Positions 45,390-54,294 of a DNA stretch of 64,000 nucleotides are shown one piece after another. Where the stretch lies: the NCBI GenBank assembly GCA_003167495.1, contig PMSX01000228.1:16279-80278 (forward strand). The letters are read 5' to 3'. Within the stretch, counting starts at the first letter, position 1. Each line of letters opens with the position of its first letter. The notes under the pieces were generated by a model. It was not told the origin of the DNA and did no database searches. It saw only the letters and a list, made by a program, of their open reading frames with translations. Origin of the DNA: Bryobacterales bacterium. GTDB lineage: Bacteria > Acidobacteriota > Terriglobia > Bryobacterales > Bryobacteraceae. The translations under genes and the position numbers were made by a program.

Positions 45390-45974
45390 ATGATGGAACA
45401 CACAATCCCAAATGAGAGACTCCTTCAGGAGGGAGCGGCCGTCGCTACGTTCCTGGAGTCTCCCAGCGAACATTCCTTCGCTGACCTCTTCAAAATCTAC
45501 ACTCCACAACTGATCTCGTTCTTCCGCGCGCGTGGCTGCGAGACGGCCGTGAGCGAAGAACTTGGTCAGGAAGTGATGTTCATCGTCTATCGCAAAGCGG
45601 ATCGACTTCGCGACCGCACCCTGTTTCGAGCGTGGCTGTTCAAAGTTGCACGAAACGCTCTCTGCCGTCACTACGGCAAACAAGCGCGCGAAGTGGATAC
45701 GATCGCGCTGGAAAAGGCAGGCGATCATTTGGTTGCTTCCAGTAAAGCGCAGGCCGCGACACCCGCGTTCGAATTTCTGCACTGGATGTCATTTCTTGAC
45801 TCCCGTGAGCGGGAAGCGCTGACACTGCGCTTTGTCGAGGAATGGGAATACCACGAAATCGCTGCGGAGAAAGCGATTCCGATCGGCACTGTCCAGTGGC
45901 GTGTGTTCAATGCAAAAAAGAAACTCGCGGTGCATCTCAAACGCCGCGAGAGAACGCTGCCAGTAACCCACTAA
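45390..45974 (+). CDS. RNA polymerase ECF-type sigma factor
   Basis: A 194-residue sigma-70-family factor. The sigma2 region is seen in LFKIYTPQLISFFRARGC, QEVMFIVYRKADRLRDRTLFRAWLFKVARN, and the sigma4 helix-turn-helix in LDSREREALTLRFVEEWEYHEIAAEKAIPIGTVQWRVFNAKKKL (both in overlapping parts). An unusual ~28-residue N-terminal extension precedes region 2. No anti-sigma gene is adjacent. The next gene, a benzoylformate-decarboxylase-like enzyme, begins 12 nt later, so the sigma factor probably controls or accompanies that enzyme pair. Two consecutive ATGs (45390, 45393) follow GGGGG. Confidence 0.9.
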   Translation: MMEHTIPNERLLQEGAAVATFLESPSEHSFADLFKIYTPQLISFFRARGCETAVSEELGQEVMFIVYRKADRLRDRTLFRAWLFKVARNALCRHYGKQAREVDTIALEKAGDHLVASSKAQAATPAFEFLHWMSFLDSREREALTLRFVEEWEYHEIAAEKAIPIGTVQWRVFNAKKKLAVHLKRRERTLPVTH

Positions 45975-45986
45975 GGAGACAAAGCA

Positions 45987-47624
45987 ATGAGCGAAGACAA
46001 ACGATCCGCTGTTCAGATGACGGTTCACGAGGCCACTTACAACCTCTTACGTCGTCTCGGCTTGACAACAGTTTTCGGCAACCCTGGGTCGACTGAGCAA
46101 CCCTTTCTGAAGAATTTTCCGAAAGACTTTCAATATGTACTCGGTCTGCAGGAAGCGTCGGTTGTTGCAATGGCCGATGGATTTTCACAAGCGACCCAAA
46201 AGCCCGCGCTGGTGAACCTACACTCAAGCGCTGGAACCGGTAACGGGATGTGCAATATCATGACGGCCTATCTGAACAAGACGCCACTCATCATCACGGC
46301 AGGTCAGCAGACACGCGAGATGATTCTTTGCGACCCGCTCCTTACGAATCGGGATGAGACGGTGCTGCCCAGGCCATGGGTGAAGTGGGCGTATCAACCG
46401 GTCAGAGCCCAGGACGTCCCCGGAGCGATCATGCGGGCCTATGCAACCGCTTTGCAGCCTCCGGCGGGCCCGGTATACGTCTCAATCCCACTGGACGACT
46501 GGGACCAGCCCGCGCTGGGGAACGCGGTCGTCCGAAGTGTCAGTTCACGCTGCTCGCCCGATCCTCAGCGAGTCGCGTTGTTCGCCGAGAGGATTCGGAA
46601 GAGCAAGAACCCAGTGTTGGTTTACGGACCGGAGATTGAACGATCGGGCGGTTGGGACTCGGCTGTCAAATTCGCCGAGCGCCTAAGGGCACCCGTGTAT
46701 ATTGCGCCGTTGTCCGATCGAGCGTCATTTCCTCAAACCCACCCCCAGTTTCGTGGTATGGCACCGATCGCGATCGGGCCAATGAGCAAAGCGCTTCGTG
46801 GTTATGACCTCATCATCGTGATTGGCGCCCAAGTCTTCCGTTATTACCCGTTCGTTGCGGGTGATTACCTTCCCGAAGGTGCTGAGCTATTGCAGGTTAC
46901 AAGCGACCCATACGATGCCGCGGCAGCCATTGTAGGAGACAGCCTCTTATCAGACACAAGACTGGCCCTGGAAGCGTTTATCGACGCCGTTCCCGTGGCG
47001 AAGTCGCGGCCCACTCTCGCCCCGTTGAGTATTGACAGGAAGCTTCCATCTCCACCCAATAGTCCTTTGACAGCGCTTGAGGCATTTGCCGCACTAAGTG
47101 AGTTGCGGCCCGACGACGCAATTCTGGTAAATGAGACGGCGTCAAACAATGCCGATCTGTTGCAGTTCTGGCCAATCGTGAAGCCCGATTCTTATTACAC
47201 CTTCGCTAGCGGCGGCCTGGGTTGGGGCTCACCTGCCGCGGTTGGCGTGGCCATTGCTGAAAAGAAGATGGGAACGGGCCGCGTGGTAGTGGCCGCCATT
47301 GGAGACGGGGCTTTCCAGTATTCAGTGCAGGACCTGTATACCGCCGCCCAATTGAAGCTGAAACTCATATTCATCGTGCCCTGCAACGGCGAATATGCGA
47401 TTCTCAAGGAATTTGCCGTCCTCGAGAAGACACCAAACGTTCCGGCTCTTGATCTTCCTGGGCTGGACATCGTCGCTACTGCCAAGGCCTTCGGCTGCAT
47501 TGGCGTTAGCGCCAATACGGCAGACGAAATCAAGAAGGAATTCGCTAAGGCACTCAAGGCCGAGGGGCCAACTGTGATCGCGATTCCCATTGCCCGGCAG
47601 GAGCGTGCCTTGGTGGCGGAGTAG
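45987..47624 (+). CDS. Benzoylformate decarboxylase-like ThDP enzyme
   Basis: 545 residues with strong similarity to Pseudomonas MdlC: TVFGNPGSTEQPFLKNFP (Ser26 equivalent), the ThDP-activating Glu in LQEASVVAMADG, NLHSSAGTGNGM (His70 equivalent), LVKWAYQP, and the ThDP/Mg motif GDGAFQYSVQDLYTAA. The second catalytic His of benzoylformate decarboxylase, His281 in FRYHQYD, is Tyr here (FRYYPFV). The enzyme may therefore act on another 2-oxo acid or as a carboligase. AAGGAG lies 8-9 nt before the ATG. It sits between an ECF sigma factor and a D-2-hydroxyacid dehydrogenase 4 nt downstream, suggesting joint handling of 2-oxo and 2-hydroxy acids. Confidence 0.85.
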   Translation: MSEDKRSAVQMTVHEATYNLLRRLGLTTVFGNPGSTEQPFLKNFPKDFQYVLGLQEASVVAMADGFSQATQKPALVNLHSSAGTGNGMCNIMTAYLNKTPLIITAGQQTREMILCDPLLTNRDETVLPRPWVKWAYQPVRAQDVPGAIMRAYATALQPPAGPVYVSIPLDDWDQPALGNAVVRSVSSRCSPDPQRVALFAERIRKSKNPVLVYGPEIERSGGWDSAVKFAERLRAPVYIAPLSDRASFPQTHPQFRGMAPIAIGPMSKALRGYDLIIVIGAQVFRYYPFVAGDYLPEGAELLQVTSDPYDAAAAIVGDSLLSDTRLALEAFIDAVPVAKSRPTLAPLSIDRKLPSPPNSPLTALEAFAALSELRPDDAILVNETASNNADLLQFWPIVKPDSYYTFASGGLGWGSPAAVGVAIAEKKMGTGRVVVAAIGDGAFQYSVQDLYTAAQLKLKLIFIVPCNGEYAILKEFAVLEKTPNVPALDLPGLDIVATAKAFGCIGVSANTADEIKKEFAKALKAEGPTVIAIPIARQERALVAE

Positions 47625-47628
47625 GAGA

Positions 47629-48612
47629 ATGTCTATGCATAAACCAGTGCTCGTAGTTACAACTCAATTTCTCGATGAGATCGAGGCGCGCATCGATCGA
47701 GATTACGACGTGCGCCGCAATCCCTACGAAAGGCCGTTTACCTGTGACGAATTGATCGAGGCCTCATCAGGAGCCGATGCGCTGTTCGTTACACCTTTCG
47801 ATCAATTAGACTCGGACTTCTTCAAGCGGGTACCCGCCTCTGTGAAGGTTGTTGCTACCTACTCAGTCGGTTTTGACCACATCGACGTCCAGGCTGCGGC
47901 GAATAGGAAAATCGCCATTGCGTACACGCCGGGAATCAACGCGGATGCAACCGCAGACATCGCGATGTTGCTCATGCTGGGTGCGTCACGGCGGGCGTTC
48001 GAAGGCCAGGAAATGGTGCGTAAAGGAACATGGACACTTTCGAGTCAAATGTTGTTGGGGTGGCAGCTGACCGGAAAGGTTCTCGGCATTTTTGGTATGG
48101 GACGAGTGGGCCGGGCTGTCGCTCAACGTGCGAGGGGTTTCGGGATGGCTATCCACTATTCCAATTCAACTCGCTTGCCCGCCGCGTTAGAGAAGGACGC
48201 AGTATTTCACTCCAGTCCGTCGAACTTACTTCGAGTGAGCGAGTTTCTTACCCTGCATGCGCCTGAGACTCCGGAGACTCATCATTTCATCAATTCGAAA
48301 ACAATCGATCTACTGCCACAGGGAGCGATCCTGATCAACACCGGTCGCGGTGGCCTGGTCGTGGACGAAGACCTCATAGCTGCCCTTAAGAGTGGCCGAG
48401 TCGCAGCAGCGGGGCTGGACGTCTTCGAAGGCGAACCGAAGCTTCACCCTGGATATCTTGCACTCAAGAACACGTTTCTGTTGCCACATTTGGGAAGCGC
48501 GACAGTGGAGACGCGTTTAGCGATGGGCATGCTTGCCCTAGACAACATAGATGCGGTTCTGGACGGCAAGCCTGCGCCCTCGCTCGTGCCGAAGGAACCG
48601 GTTGTCGCATAG
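47629..48612 (+). CDS. D-2-hydroxyacid dehydrogenase (glyoxylate/hydroxypyruvate reductase type)
   Basis: Reduces 2-oxo acids to D-2-hydroxy acids with NAD(P)H, ~327 residues. NAD-binding fold GIFGMGRVGRAVAQRA, the catalytic Arg in NTGRGGLVVDE, Glu in LDVFEGEP and His in LLPHLGSAT are all present. SVGFDHIDVQAA is typical of glyoxylate reductase/glycerate dehydrogenase relatives. The ATG at 47629 follows TAGGAGA and lies 4 nt after the decarboxylase stop; the frame remains open upstream inside that gene but without support. Gene order suggests the two enzymes share a substrate pool. No neighbour fixes the physiological direction. Confidence 0.9.
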   Translation: MSMHKPVLVVTTQFLDEIEARIDRDYDVRRNPYERPFTCDELIEASSGADALFVTPFDQLDSDFFKRVPASVKVVATYSVGFDHIDVQAAANRKIAIAYTPGINADATADIAMLLMLGASRRAFEGQEMVRKGTWTLSSQMLLGWQLTGKVLGIFGMGRVGRAVAQRARGFGMAIHYSNSTRLPAALEKDAVFHSSPSNLLRVSEFLTLHAPETPETHHFINSKTIDLLPQGAILINTGRGGLVVDEDLIAALKSGRVAAAGLDVFEGEPKLHPGYLALKNTFLLPHLGSATVETRLAMGMLALDNIDAVLDGKPAPSLVPKEPVVA

Positions 48613-48800
48613 AACGCCCTATTCGCTCCGGCACGGATCACTATTGCAAATGTTTCGCAACCCAAACCATGAGGACGTTATGCCCAAAACCGCGACAATT
48701 AATCCGAAAGACTGATTGTTCGGTCACGGCCGCGGAATTTATCTCATGCGGGCGTTAATGGACGAGATAGATATCGTTTGAAAACAATGGGCACGCTCGT

Positions 48801-49413
48801 GCGCACGCGGAAAAACTTAGGACATTTGTTGAGACGTTCGACCGTTATGTCGAGGATGTGTTCTTTCCGATGAAATTGGATACAGACTGGCGGCAGAACA
48901 CCGCCAAGGAGAGCATGCGGGAAATCCGAAAGCATCTCATTTCTGAACTGGTGACGTCCGCTTCGGGGAAATCACCGCCGCACTGCTGCGCGCACTTCTG
49001 AAAAAAACGCCGAACAAGGTCTTGGTAAGGAGAGCGTGAATCACTTGCGGTTCTTCTTGACTGACATCTGCAGATCGGCAAGCGCTGAAGGCTATCTCTC
49101 AAACAATGTCAGTGAAGGCCTGAAGGCGCCAAGCAAGGTCGTAAAGCCTGCGGTTCCCAAAACGACAGTGTCACTTGAGCAATCAGAGGCGTTCGCACTT
49201 TGGTGTGGCAACGTGGCTGCCGACGGGATCTGCATCGAACGGTCTTTTTACAAAGGGCTCTATGAACCACCGAAGACCGCCAAGAGTGATCGTCACGTGG
49301 GTGTTCCGGACAAAATGATGGAGCGCTTAAGACCCTGGATTTCACGGCTGACCATACTGGCGTCCGCTAGCGACATCGGCGTTTATCGGTACGAATCTGC
49401 ACGCTCCCTGTAA
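48801..49413 (+). pseudogene. Decayed tyrosine recombinase (integrase)
   Basis: Three reading frames together spell the core-binding half of a phage-type integrase. Frame one gives FDRYVEDVFFPMKLDTDWRQ and MREIRKHLISEL up to ~48950. Frame two continues with GDVRFGEITAALLRALLKK to the A7 run at ~49000. Frame three gives EQGLGKESVNHLRFF, ICRSASAEGYLSNNVSEGLK and YKGLYEPPKTAKSDR to 49413. Between VSLEQ and EAFALWCG roughly 30 residues with the first catalytic Arg are missing, and the C-terminal His-Arg-Tyr part is gone. It cannot be active. I see no tRNA or att-like duplication next to it. The 190 nt before and 90 nt after it hold nothing recognisable. Confidence 0.75.
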
Positions 49414-49504
49414 GACTGGTGACGTTAGCAGAGTCCGCTTTCGGTTAACGTGGCGCGAGTGTTATCGAGTTGTATTATCGTAGGCGGCGTCGCAACATAC
49501 GGGA

Positions 49505-50203
49505 CTACTCAGAAACGACTGGCTTGCCAAACATTTGGCAGCGATCCTTGCGACTGCGTAGCTGTACTCGTAATAACGCCCAGGCCGTGCTTGCTCCAAA
49601 GACGAATAGCAAAAGCCCGGAACTCGCTGGCTCGGGAACGCTCGTGCTAGCCGTTACGCTTAGTGTCACCGTGGGCAGCGTGCCGACGTCCACATCGGAT
49701 CCCGGCAATCCGCTGTTCGCCAAGGCTAACGATTGCAGGGCGACATTGTTTAGACTGAACGTCGCACCGCTGCTGGTCGCAAGCGGCACAAAAGTAAAGA
49801 CCCCTAGCAAGCCGCCCTTCCCCGAATACATCCCCGTCGCATCAATGCCGCCATTGAAAGTGATATCGCCGTTGGCGTTGTCAATTGCTCCCGGAATGTA
49901 GATGCCGTGGACGCCGTCATTCGGCCCGAAGATCGTACCGACTTGCGCCTGGGTCGCCGCAAATACATTTGGATTGAACAGCAGGTCAAACGTGTAGTTG
50001 TTCAGCGTGGTGGCGGGAGTCGAGCCATCCCCGCTGAAGTTACTCAGGTCGACGTCCAGCGTAAAGGGAACTCCCACTGTCTCTGTTCCTACACTCGGTG
50101 AGATCTCCAACGTCGCTGTCAGACTCGCCGCCCCCCCGACGCCAGTTCCGGAAACAAGCCAAACGACCATAATCCGCAGCACGCTTTTCTTGATCTGTCT
50201 CAT
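49505..50203 (-). CDS. PEP-CTERM protein with cohesin-like domain
   Basis: A secreted protein of 232 residues. After an N-terminal signal peptide (ending near GVGGAAS), residues ~28-185 have the strand pattern and motifs of a cohesin domain (GVPFTLDVDLSNF, YTFDLLFNPNVFAA, GAIDNANGDITF). The C-terminus has a PEP-CTERM sorting signal: VPEPASSG, a hydrophobic helix (LLLFVFGASTAWALL) and an Arg/Lys-rich tail, implying exosortase-type processing. About 15 residues follow the basic tail, which is longer than usual. It starts 16 nt after the stop of a dockerin-bearing protein gene, so a cohesin-dockerin contact between the two products is likely. Confidence 0.85.
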   Translation of the reverse strand: MRQIKKSVLRIMVVWLVSGTGVGGAASLTATLEISPSVGTETVGVPFTLDVDLSNFSGDGSTPATTLNNYTFDLLFNPNVFAATQAQVGTIFGPNDGVHGIYIPGAIDNANGDITFNGGIDATGMYSGKGGLLGVFTFVPLATSSGATFSLNNVALQSLALANSGLPGSDVDVGTLPTVTLSVTASTSVPEPASSGLLLFVFGASTAWALLRVQLRSRKDRCQMFGKPVVSE

Positions 50204-50219
50204 AGAAGTCTCCTTCTTC

Positions 50220-53200
50220 CTATTGGCAATGTGTCCCAGGTGGCAGATGAGATTCTACAAAGGCAAGGTCCTTGATGTTCACCACGCCATCGCGATTTAC
50301 ATCTGCTTGAACGTTGTAACCAGGCGTCCCGATGACTGTGCCGTAGTACTGCTCGATGAAACTGACGTCCGCGCAGTTAACTACGCCATCCAGATTCACG
50401 TCGCCGGCTATCGTCACGTAGAGGGTAAACGGACCCGTTGCTGCCGGTCCGACCCGCTGTGGCGTGGCTGTATTGATGTAGGTCTGCGCTGTTACACCGA
50501 GGTTGTAACTCTCTCCGGCCGTTGTCGGCGTGCCACCGATGGCGATCAATCCCGGATCGTTGGTTACCGTGAGCCCATTGGCCGCAAGAGTGGCCGCTGT
50601 GCCGGCGTTTCCGAAGGACAGCAACGTGCCGGGTGAATCAGGCAAGCCACCACCCGGACTTAGGGTTTTTGCCGTGGGGAATCCTGCGTCGGGCATGATT
50701 GTGTAATTGAACGGCAGCCCCACCCAGGCGATGGCTAACTTCGGCAATTGCGACAGATCAGCCGGCTGCGTCACCATCAGCGGCACGCTCAGCGAAGTGA
50801 TCTGGTTGTTGGCGTCGGTGAATTGCACTGGAACGTGGTAGATACCTCCGCTCTGCGGCCCAGGTATACCCGAAATCGAGATCGAGTCCGCGTTGATTGC
50901 GCTCGCCGATAACCCATTCGGCAAAGCCGAGTTGGTCACGTTGAAATTTCCAGGCAAAGCTGGCTGCGAAGCCGGGGTCACAGCCCCGATGGATCCAGAG
51001 CCTTCAACGCCGGTCTGGAACAGGAGCGGCGAGGTTTCTTGCAAATACGCGCTAACGGGCAATACTGTTACGTCCAATGTATGTGGGCTGCCCTGCGGAA
51101 AATTGCCAGCAGTCCCTGCATTGATTGCAACCTGATACTGCGCCTGGAACGATTCGTTCGAAGTGCTGATGGGCGGCGTCCCTATTAATTCGGTAATATT
51201 CGTGCCGGTGTCTTTGACTATCACCCATGAAGGCAGGTTTGAGAAGTTGTACCGGAGAGTTACATCGCTGACGCTTCCATCAATGTAATAAAGGTTCTGC
51301 CTGCCCTGAAACCAGGTAAGCGCAGTAGCGCTTGGGAGATTCGGTAAGACCGGGTCTGTCATGTTCACGTTCAATGTAATGGAATCGTTACCGTTCGGTC
51401 CGACGGCGGTGATCTGGTTATCGCTTCCAGCCGTGCACGGCGCGCTCGATGTCGGCCACCCGGAAACATACGCTTGTGGGGATGTTGCGCCTCCCGAACC
51501 GACGTCAGACAAGCTCAACCCGCACGGCAGTGCGTTTTGTCCCACTATGAAGTTGGTCACTGGGCCGCCCGTCAGAATCTCAAACTCAGTTTCCTTATAT
51601 TTGGTGATGTTCACAGTTGTGGAACTGGTTGGCCACATAAAGGTTGCCTGGTATTGCGGGGTCGTGCTTGCGGAAGCGGCTAGCTTGTTTGTTCGGGATA
51701 GCGAAGATTGGGCCGGCGCAGCCGACGTTGCCGGCGTGCGTACCATCAGCTTGTATGTGTGTTGCGAACTTACACCCGCGCAGGCGGCTGTCGCTGTCAC
51801 GTCATATTCACCATCGGGCCCTATTGCGGTCCCTGTGAAACTGCTGTTAATCAGACTGACTCCGAGCGGCAGCAGGGACGCGCCTACTGAAACCGTGCAT
51901 GGCAACCCACTACTCTGTCCATCTACGTTCAGAGGCAAGTAGGTCAGTGTGCCGACTGGAAAGATCCAGGTATCCGGACCGACCAGTTGTGGCGGACTTG
52001 GAATCTGTACGGTCATTTGCTCAGTCGAGTAAGAGCCCGGCGGTACCACACTCAGATCGTCGGGCGTATACGGCAAGTACAATACGTTGGTTATGTATGA
52101 ACTGCAATTCGTGTAAGGTTGCTGGGTCAAACCGCTCGAGCTGGGGGAGCAAGGGCTATCAGTGGATTGGATATACGCCGGGTCCTTGGCCACCAGAAAT
52201 CGGCCGTTGTCCAGGCGGTCAGCCGTGTAGCGGATTGCGGTGTTGAAATCGAAGTAAGCCAGCTGTGGGGTGAATTGAGAAATCTCGGTGGACGCGGGGC
52301 AGATATTATTAGGAGCTTGGGTTGAAGTCTGTGCGGGAGCCAAGACACATACCCACTCTGTCAACGTATCCATCCCCTGTTGCAGAAACCAGTGATCATC
52401 ATAACTGCGAACGTTGGCCACAGTCGGCAGGGTAAGCGCCTCGAGCTGGGCAAGACCGGGAATCGCGCTGAACGGTGCGGCAGTGGCATAAAAAACAGCG
52501 GGATTGACTGCGTTCGTACTGAGGTAGTTAAAATTGGTTTGAACGGCAGAGACGGGTTGGCCGCTCTGCTGAGGGTTTATGACGGAAGTCTTCAGTCCAG
52601 CGTTCACCCTTCGTGCATCGTCAGAGATGCCCGATGGATAGTACGTAACATAGAACCGTGCGTTGGGATCTGGCGCCGGTAGCGGCTGAGTCGATGCGTG
52701 CTCGGGAAGCGTTGTGGCAAGAAACGACTCTGCAATCTTATTTCCTGCCGTGGAATCGTTAGCAAAGAACGAGGTCAGATCAAAGGGCTTGTTCTGATGT
52801 AGATCCTGATCATGAGAAAGAAACGCGGCAATACTGTCTAGGTTCTGGTTTTCAGCCTGTAATTGTAAGCCTTCGGTGACTGCGATTTGTACGGCAAGCA
52901 GAATAACACCAACACCACTCGCGAAGTCGGCGGTGCTCAAGACGTCGGCCAAACTTAAAGCGTCTTCTGCTGCTCCTTCCGCAGCCTCACCCGTGGCCTC
53001 CGCCACCGTGTTGGCCGCTCCGTCGCCGGCAGCCTGGCTACCGGTAGCGCCAGAGTTCGTACTGACGCCCAGCAGGTTTGGACGCTCGGAGTAGGGGGCA
53101 AGTGTCTTCCAGTATTGCCATGCCAATGCTCCTGTCGTCCCGGCGACCGGGGCTCCTGCGGCAGCACCGATCAAATAGTTGGTGTAGTTTCCAGCTTGCG

Positions 53201-54059
53201 TCTCAACCTGCGAAAGGTAAGTGGGATCGTCCGTAAACGGTGTGATCAGATTGTCGTAGGCCTGCTCTCGCCCATATTCGGTGAAGTAGGCGGCTGGTGG
53301 CGGTTGCGGTGGATTTAAGAGATTGCTTATAGAAATCGGGTAACAATAATCGATACCGCTCCAGGTGATGCTCAGCGCCGAGGCAGTTTGCGGGTTTAAC
53401 TGATACACGCACTTGTTGGCGTCAAACCCATTGTATTGTTTCACCGCGGTGTCATATTCGTTTAACTCCTTCGGATAGATCAGCGCCTGCATCCACTGAT
53501 AAGTCGTGGCGTCGGTGCTGCCACTGTTTGAGATAACTCCGTCGATGTAAGAAAGCATGAAACCGCGTAACTGGTTTCGAAGGTCCCGCCGCCCGTATTG
53601 ATAGATCAGGGATTGATCGCTGGCGGGCATGTTGTGCCCGGCCAGCCAACTTTGCACCATATTGAATTCGAAGTTGCCGCTGGCGCCAATGCAGTCCTGT
53701 ACTATGGCGTTCTGCGGCGCTCCCGGGGGAAGTGCGGCGCACGGAGTCACATCGGGTACACCTTGAACAATAGGCGCGCCGTTGTTGAGCGAGAGCGGGT
53801 TCAGCATTGCGGGCGCAGGCCCCGTGATGACTGGCCAAGAGTAATTTAACGTGCTGTCTACGGTAAGCGACTGGTTTGTAATCAGCTGGTTCGAGGAATT
53901 GTAGGCTTGTATCGAAACAGGCGAGATAGTAATCGGGCCCGTGATGGTGCCGCTTTGAGCGCTTGCTGTCTGGGCGCCCAGCAAGACACTCAGCAGCAGG
54001 GCACAGAAGTTTCCGAATCGCGATGAAGCAATTGCGAGTAAACTCATTTCTTCTTTCAT
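50220..54059 (-). CDS. Large secreted protein with putative Ig-like repeats and C-terminal dockerin
   Basis: About 1279 residues from the ATG at 54059, which has GGAGG 7 nt upstream; the open frame back to 54242 is not supported. A signal peptide (FGNFCALLLSVLLGAQTASAQ) is followed by a ~650-residue N-terminal region with no recognised domain, apart from a helix-rich hydrophobic part near residues 320-380 (TVAEATGEAAEGAAEDALSL). Several putative Ig/cadherin-like strands follow (ALPNGLSASAINADSISISG, FTGTAIGPDGEYDVTATA). The last ~60 residues form a type I dockerin: two Ca-binding repeats, GDVNLDGVVNCADVSFIEQ and ADVNRDGVVNIKDLAFVES. It lies upstream of the cohesin-like PEP-CTERM gene in one operon. 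The catalytic role, if any, is unknown. Confidence 0.82.
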   Translation of the reverse strand: MKEEMSLLAIASSRFGNFCALLLSVLLGAQTASAQSGTITGPITISPVSIQAYNSSNQLITNQSLTVDSTLNYSWPVITGPAPAMLNPLSLNNGAPIVQGVPDVTPCAALPPGAPQNAIVQDCIGASGNFEFNMVQSWLAGHNMPASDQSLIYQYGRRDLRNQLRGFMLSYIDGVISNSGSTDATTYQWMQALIYPKELNEYDTAVKQYNGFDANKCVYQLNPQTASALSITWSGIDYCYPISISNLLNPPQPPPAAYFTEYGREQAYDNLITPFTDDPTYLSQVETQAGNYTNYLIGAAAGAPVAGTTGALAWQYWKTLAPYSERPNLLGVSTNSGATGSQAAGDGAANTVAEATGEAAEGAAEDALSLADVLSTADFASGVGVILLAVQIAVTEGLQLQAENQNLDSIAAFLSHDQDLHQNKPFDLTSFFANDSTAGNKIAESFLATTLPEHASTQPLPAPDPNARFYVTYYPSGISDDARRVNAGLKTSVINPQQSGQPVSAVQTNFNYLSTNAVNPAVFYATAAPFSAIPGLAQLEALTLPTVANVRSYDDHWFLQQGMDTLTEWVCVLAPAQTSTQAPNNICPASTEISQFTPQLAYFDFNTAIRYTADRLDNGRFLVAKDPAYIQSTDSPCSPSSSGLTQQPYTNCSSYITNVLYLPYTPDDLSVVPPGSYSTEQMTVQIPSPPQLVGPDTWIFPVGTLTYLPLNVDGQSSGLPCTVSVGASLLPLGVSLINSSFTGTAIGPDGEYDVTATAACAGVSSQHTYKLMVRTPATSAAPAQSSLSRTNKLAASASTTPQYQATFMWPTSSTTVNITKYKETEFEILTGGPVTNFIVGQNALPCGLSLSDVGSGGATSPQAYVSGWPTSSAPCTAGSDNQITAVGPNGNDSITLNVNMTDPVLPNLPSATALTWFQGRQNLYYIDGSVSDVTLRYNFSNLPSWVIVKDTGTNITELIGTPPISTSNESFQAQYQVAINAGTAGNFPQGSPHTLDVTVLPVSAYLQETSPLLFQTGVEGSGSIGAVTPASQPALPGNFNVTNSALPNGLSASAINADSISISGIPGPQSGGIYHVPVQFTDANNQITSLSVPLMVTQPADLSQLPKLAIAWVGLPFNYTIMPDAGFPTAKTLSPGGGLPDSPGTLLSFGNAGTAATLAANGLTVTNDPGLIAIGGTPTTAGESYNLGVTAQTYINTATPQRVGPAATGPFTLYVTIAGDVNLDGVVNCADVSFIEQYYGTVIGTPGYNVQADVNRDGVVNIKDLAFVESHLPPGTHCQ

Positions 54060-54294
54060 CAAAACGCCTCCTATCGTCGGAAAATTGCAAATGCAAAACA
54101 TTTCTTGGTAAATTCCATTGCTTGAGTTGGCATTTGCCGCCGCCGCGCTTCGAAGCGGCTGTTTCCTCGTGAGATTAATGTAACGGAGACATTCAGGCTG
54201 AGTGAATAGCGGTTGCCACACAATTTGGGTGAGTAACAACACACGTTTTCCCGTGTACTAACGCACAGGCGCTGGTGTTGCTCAAAGGCAGAGA

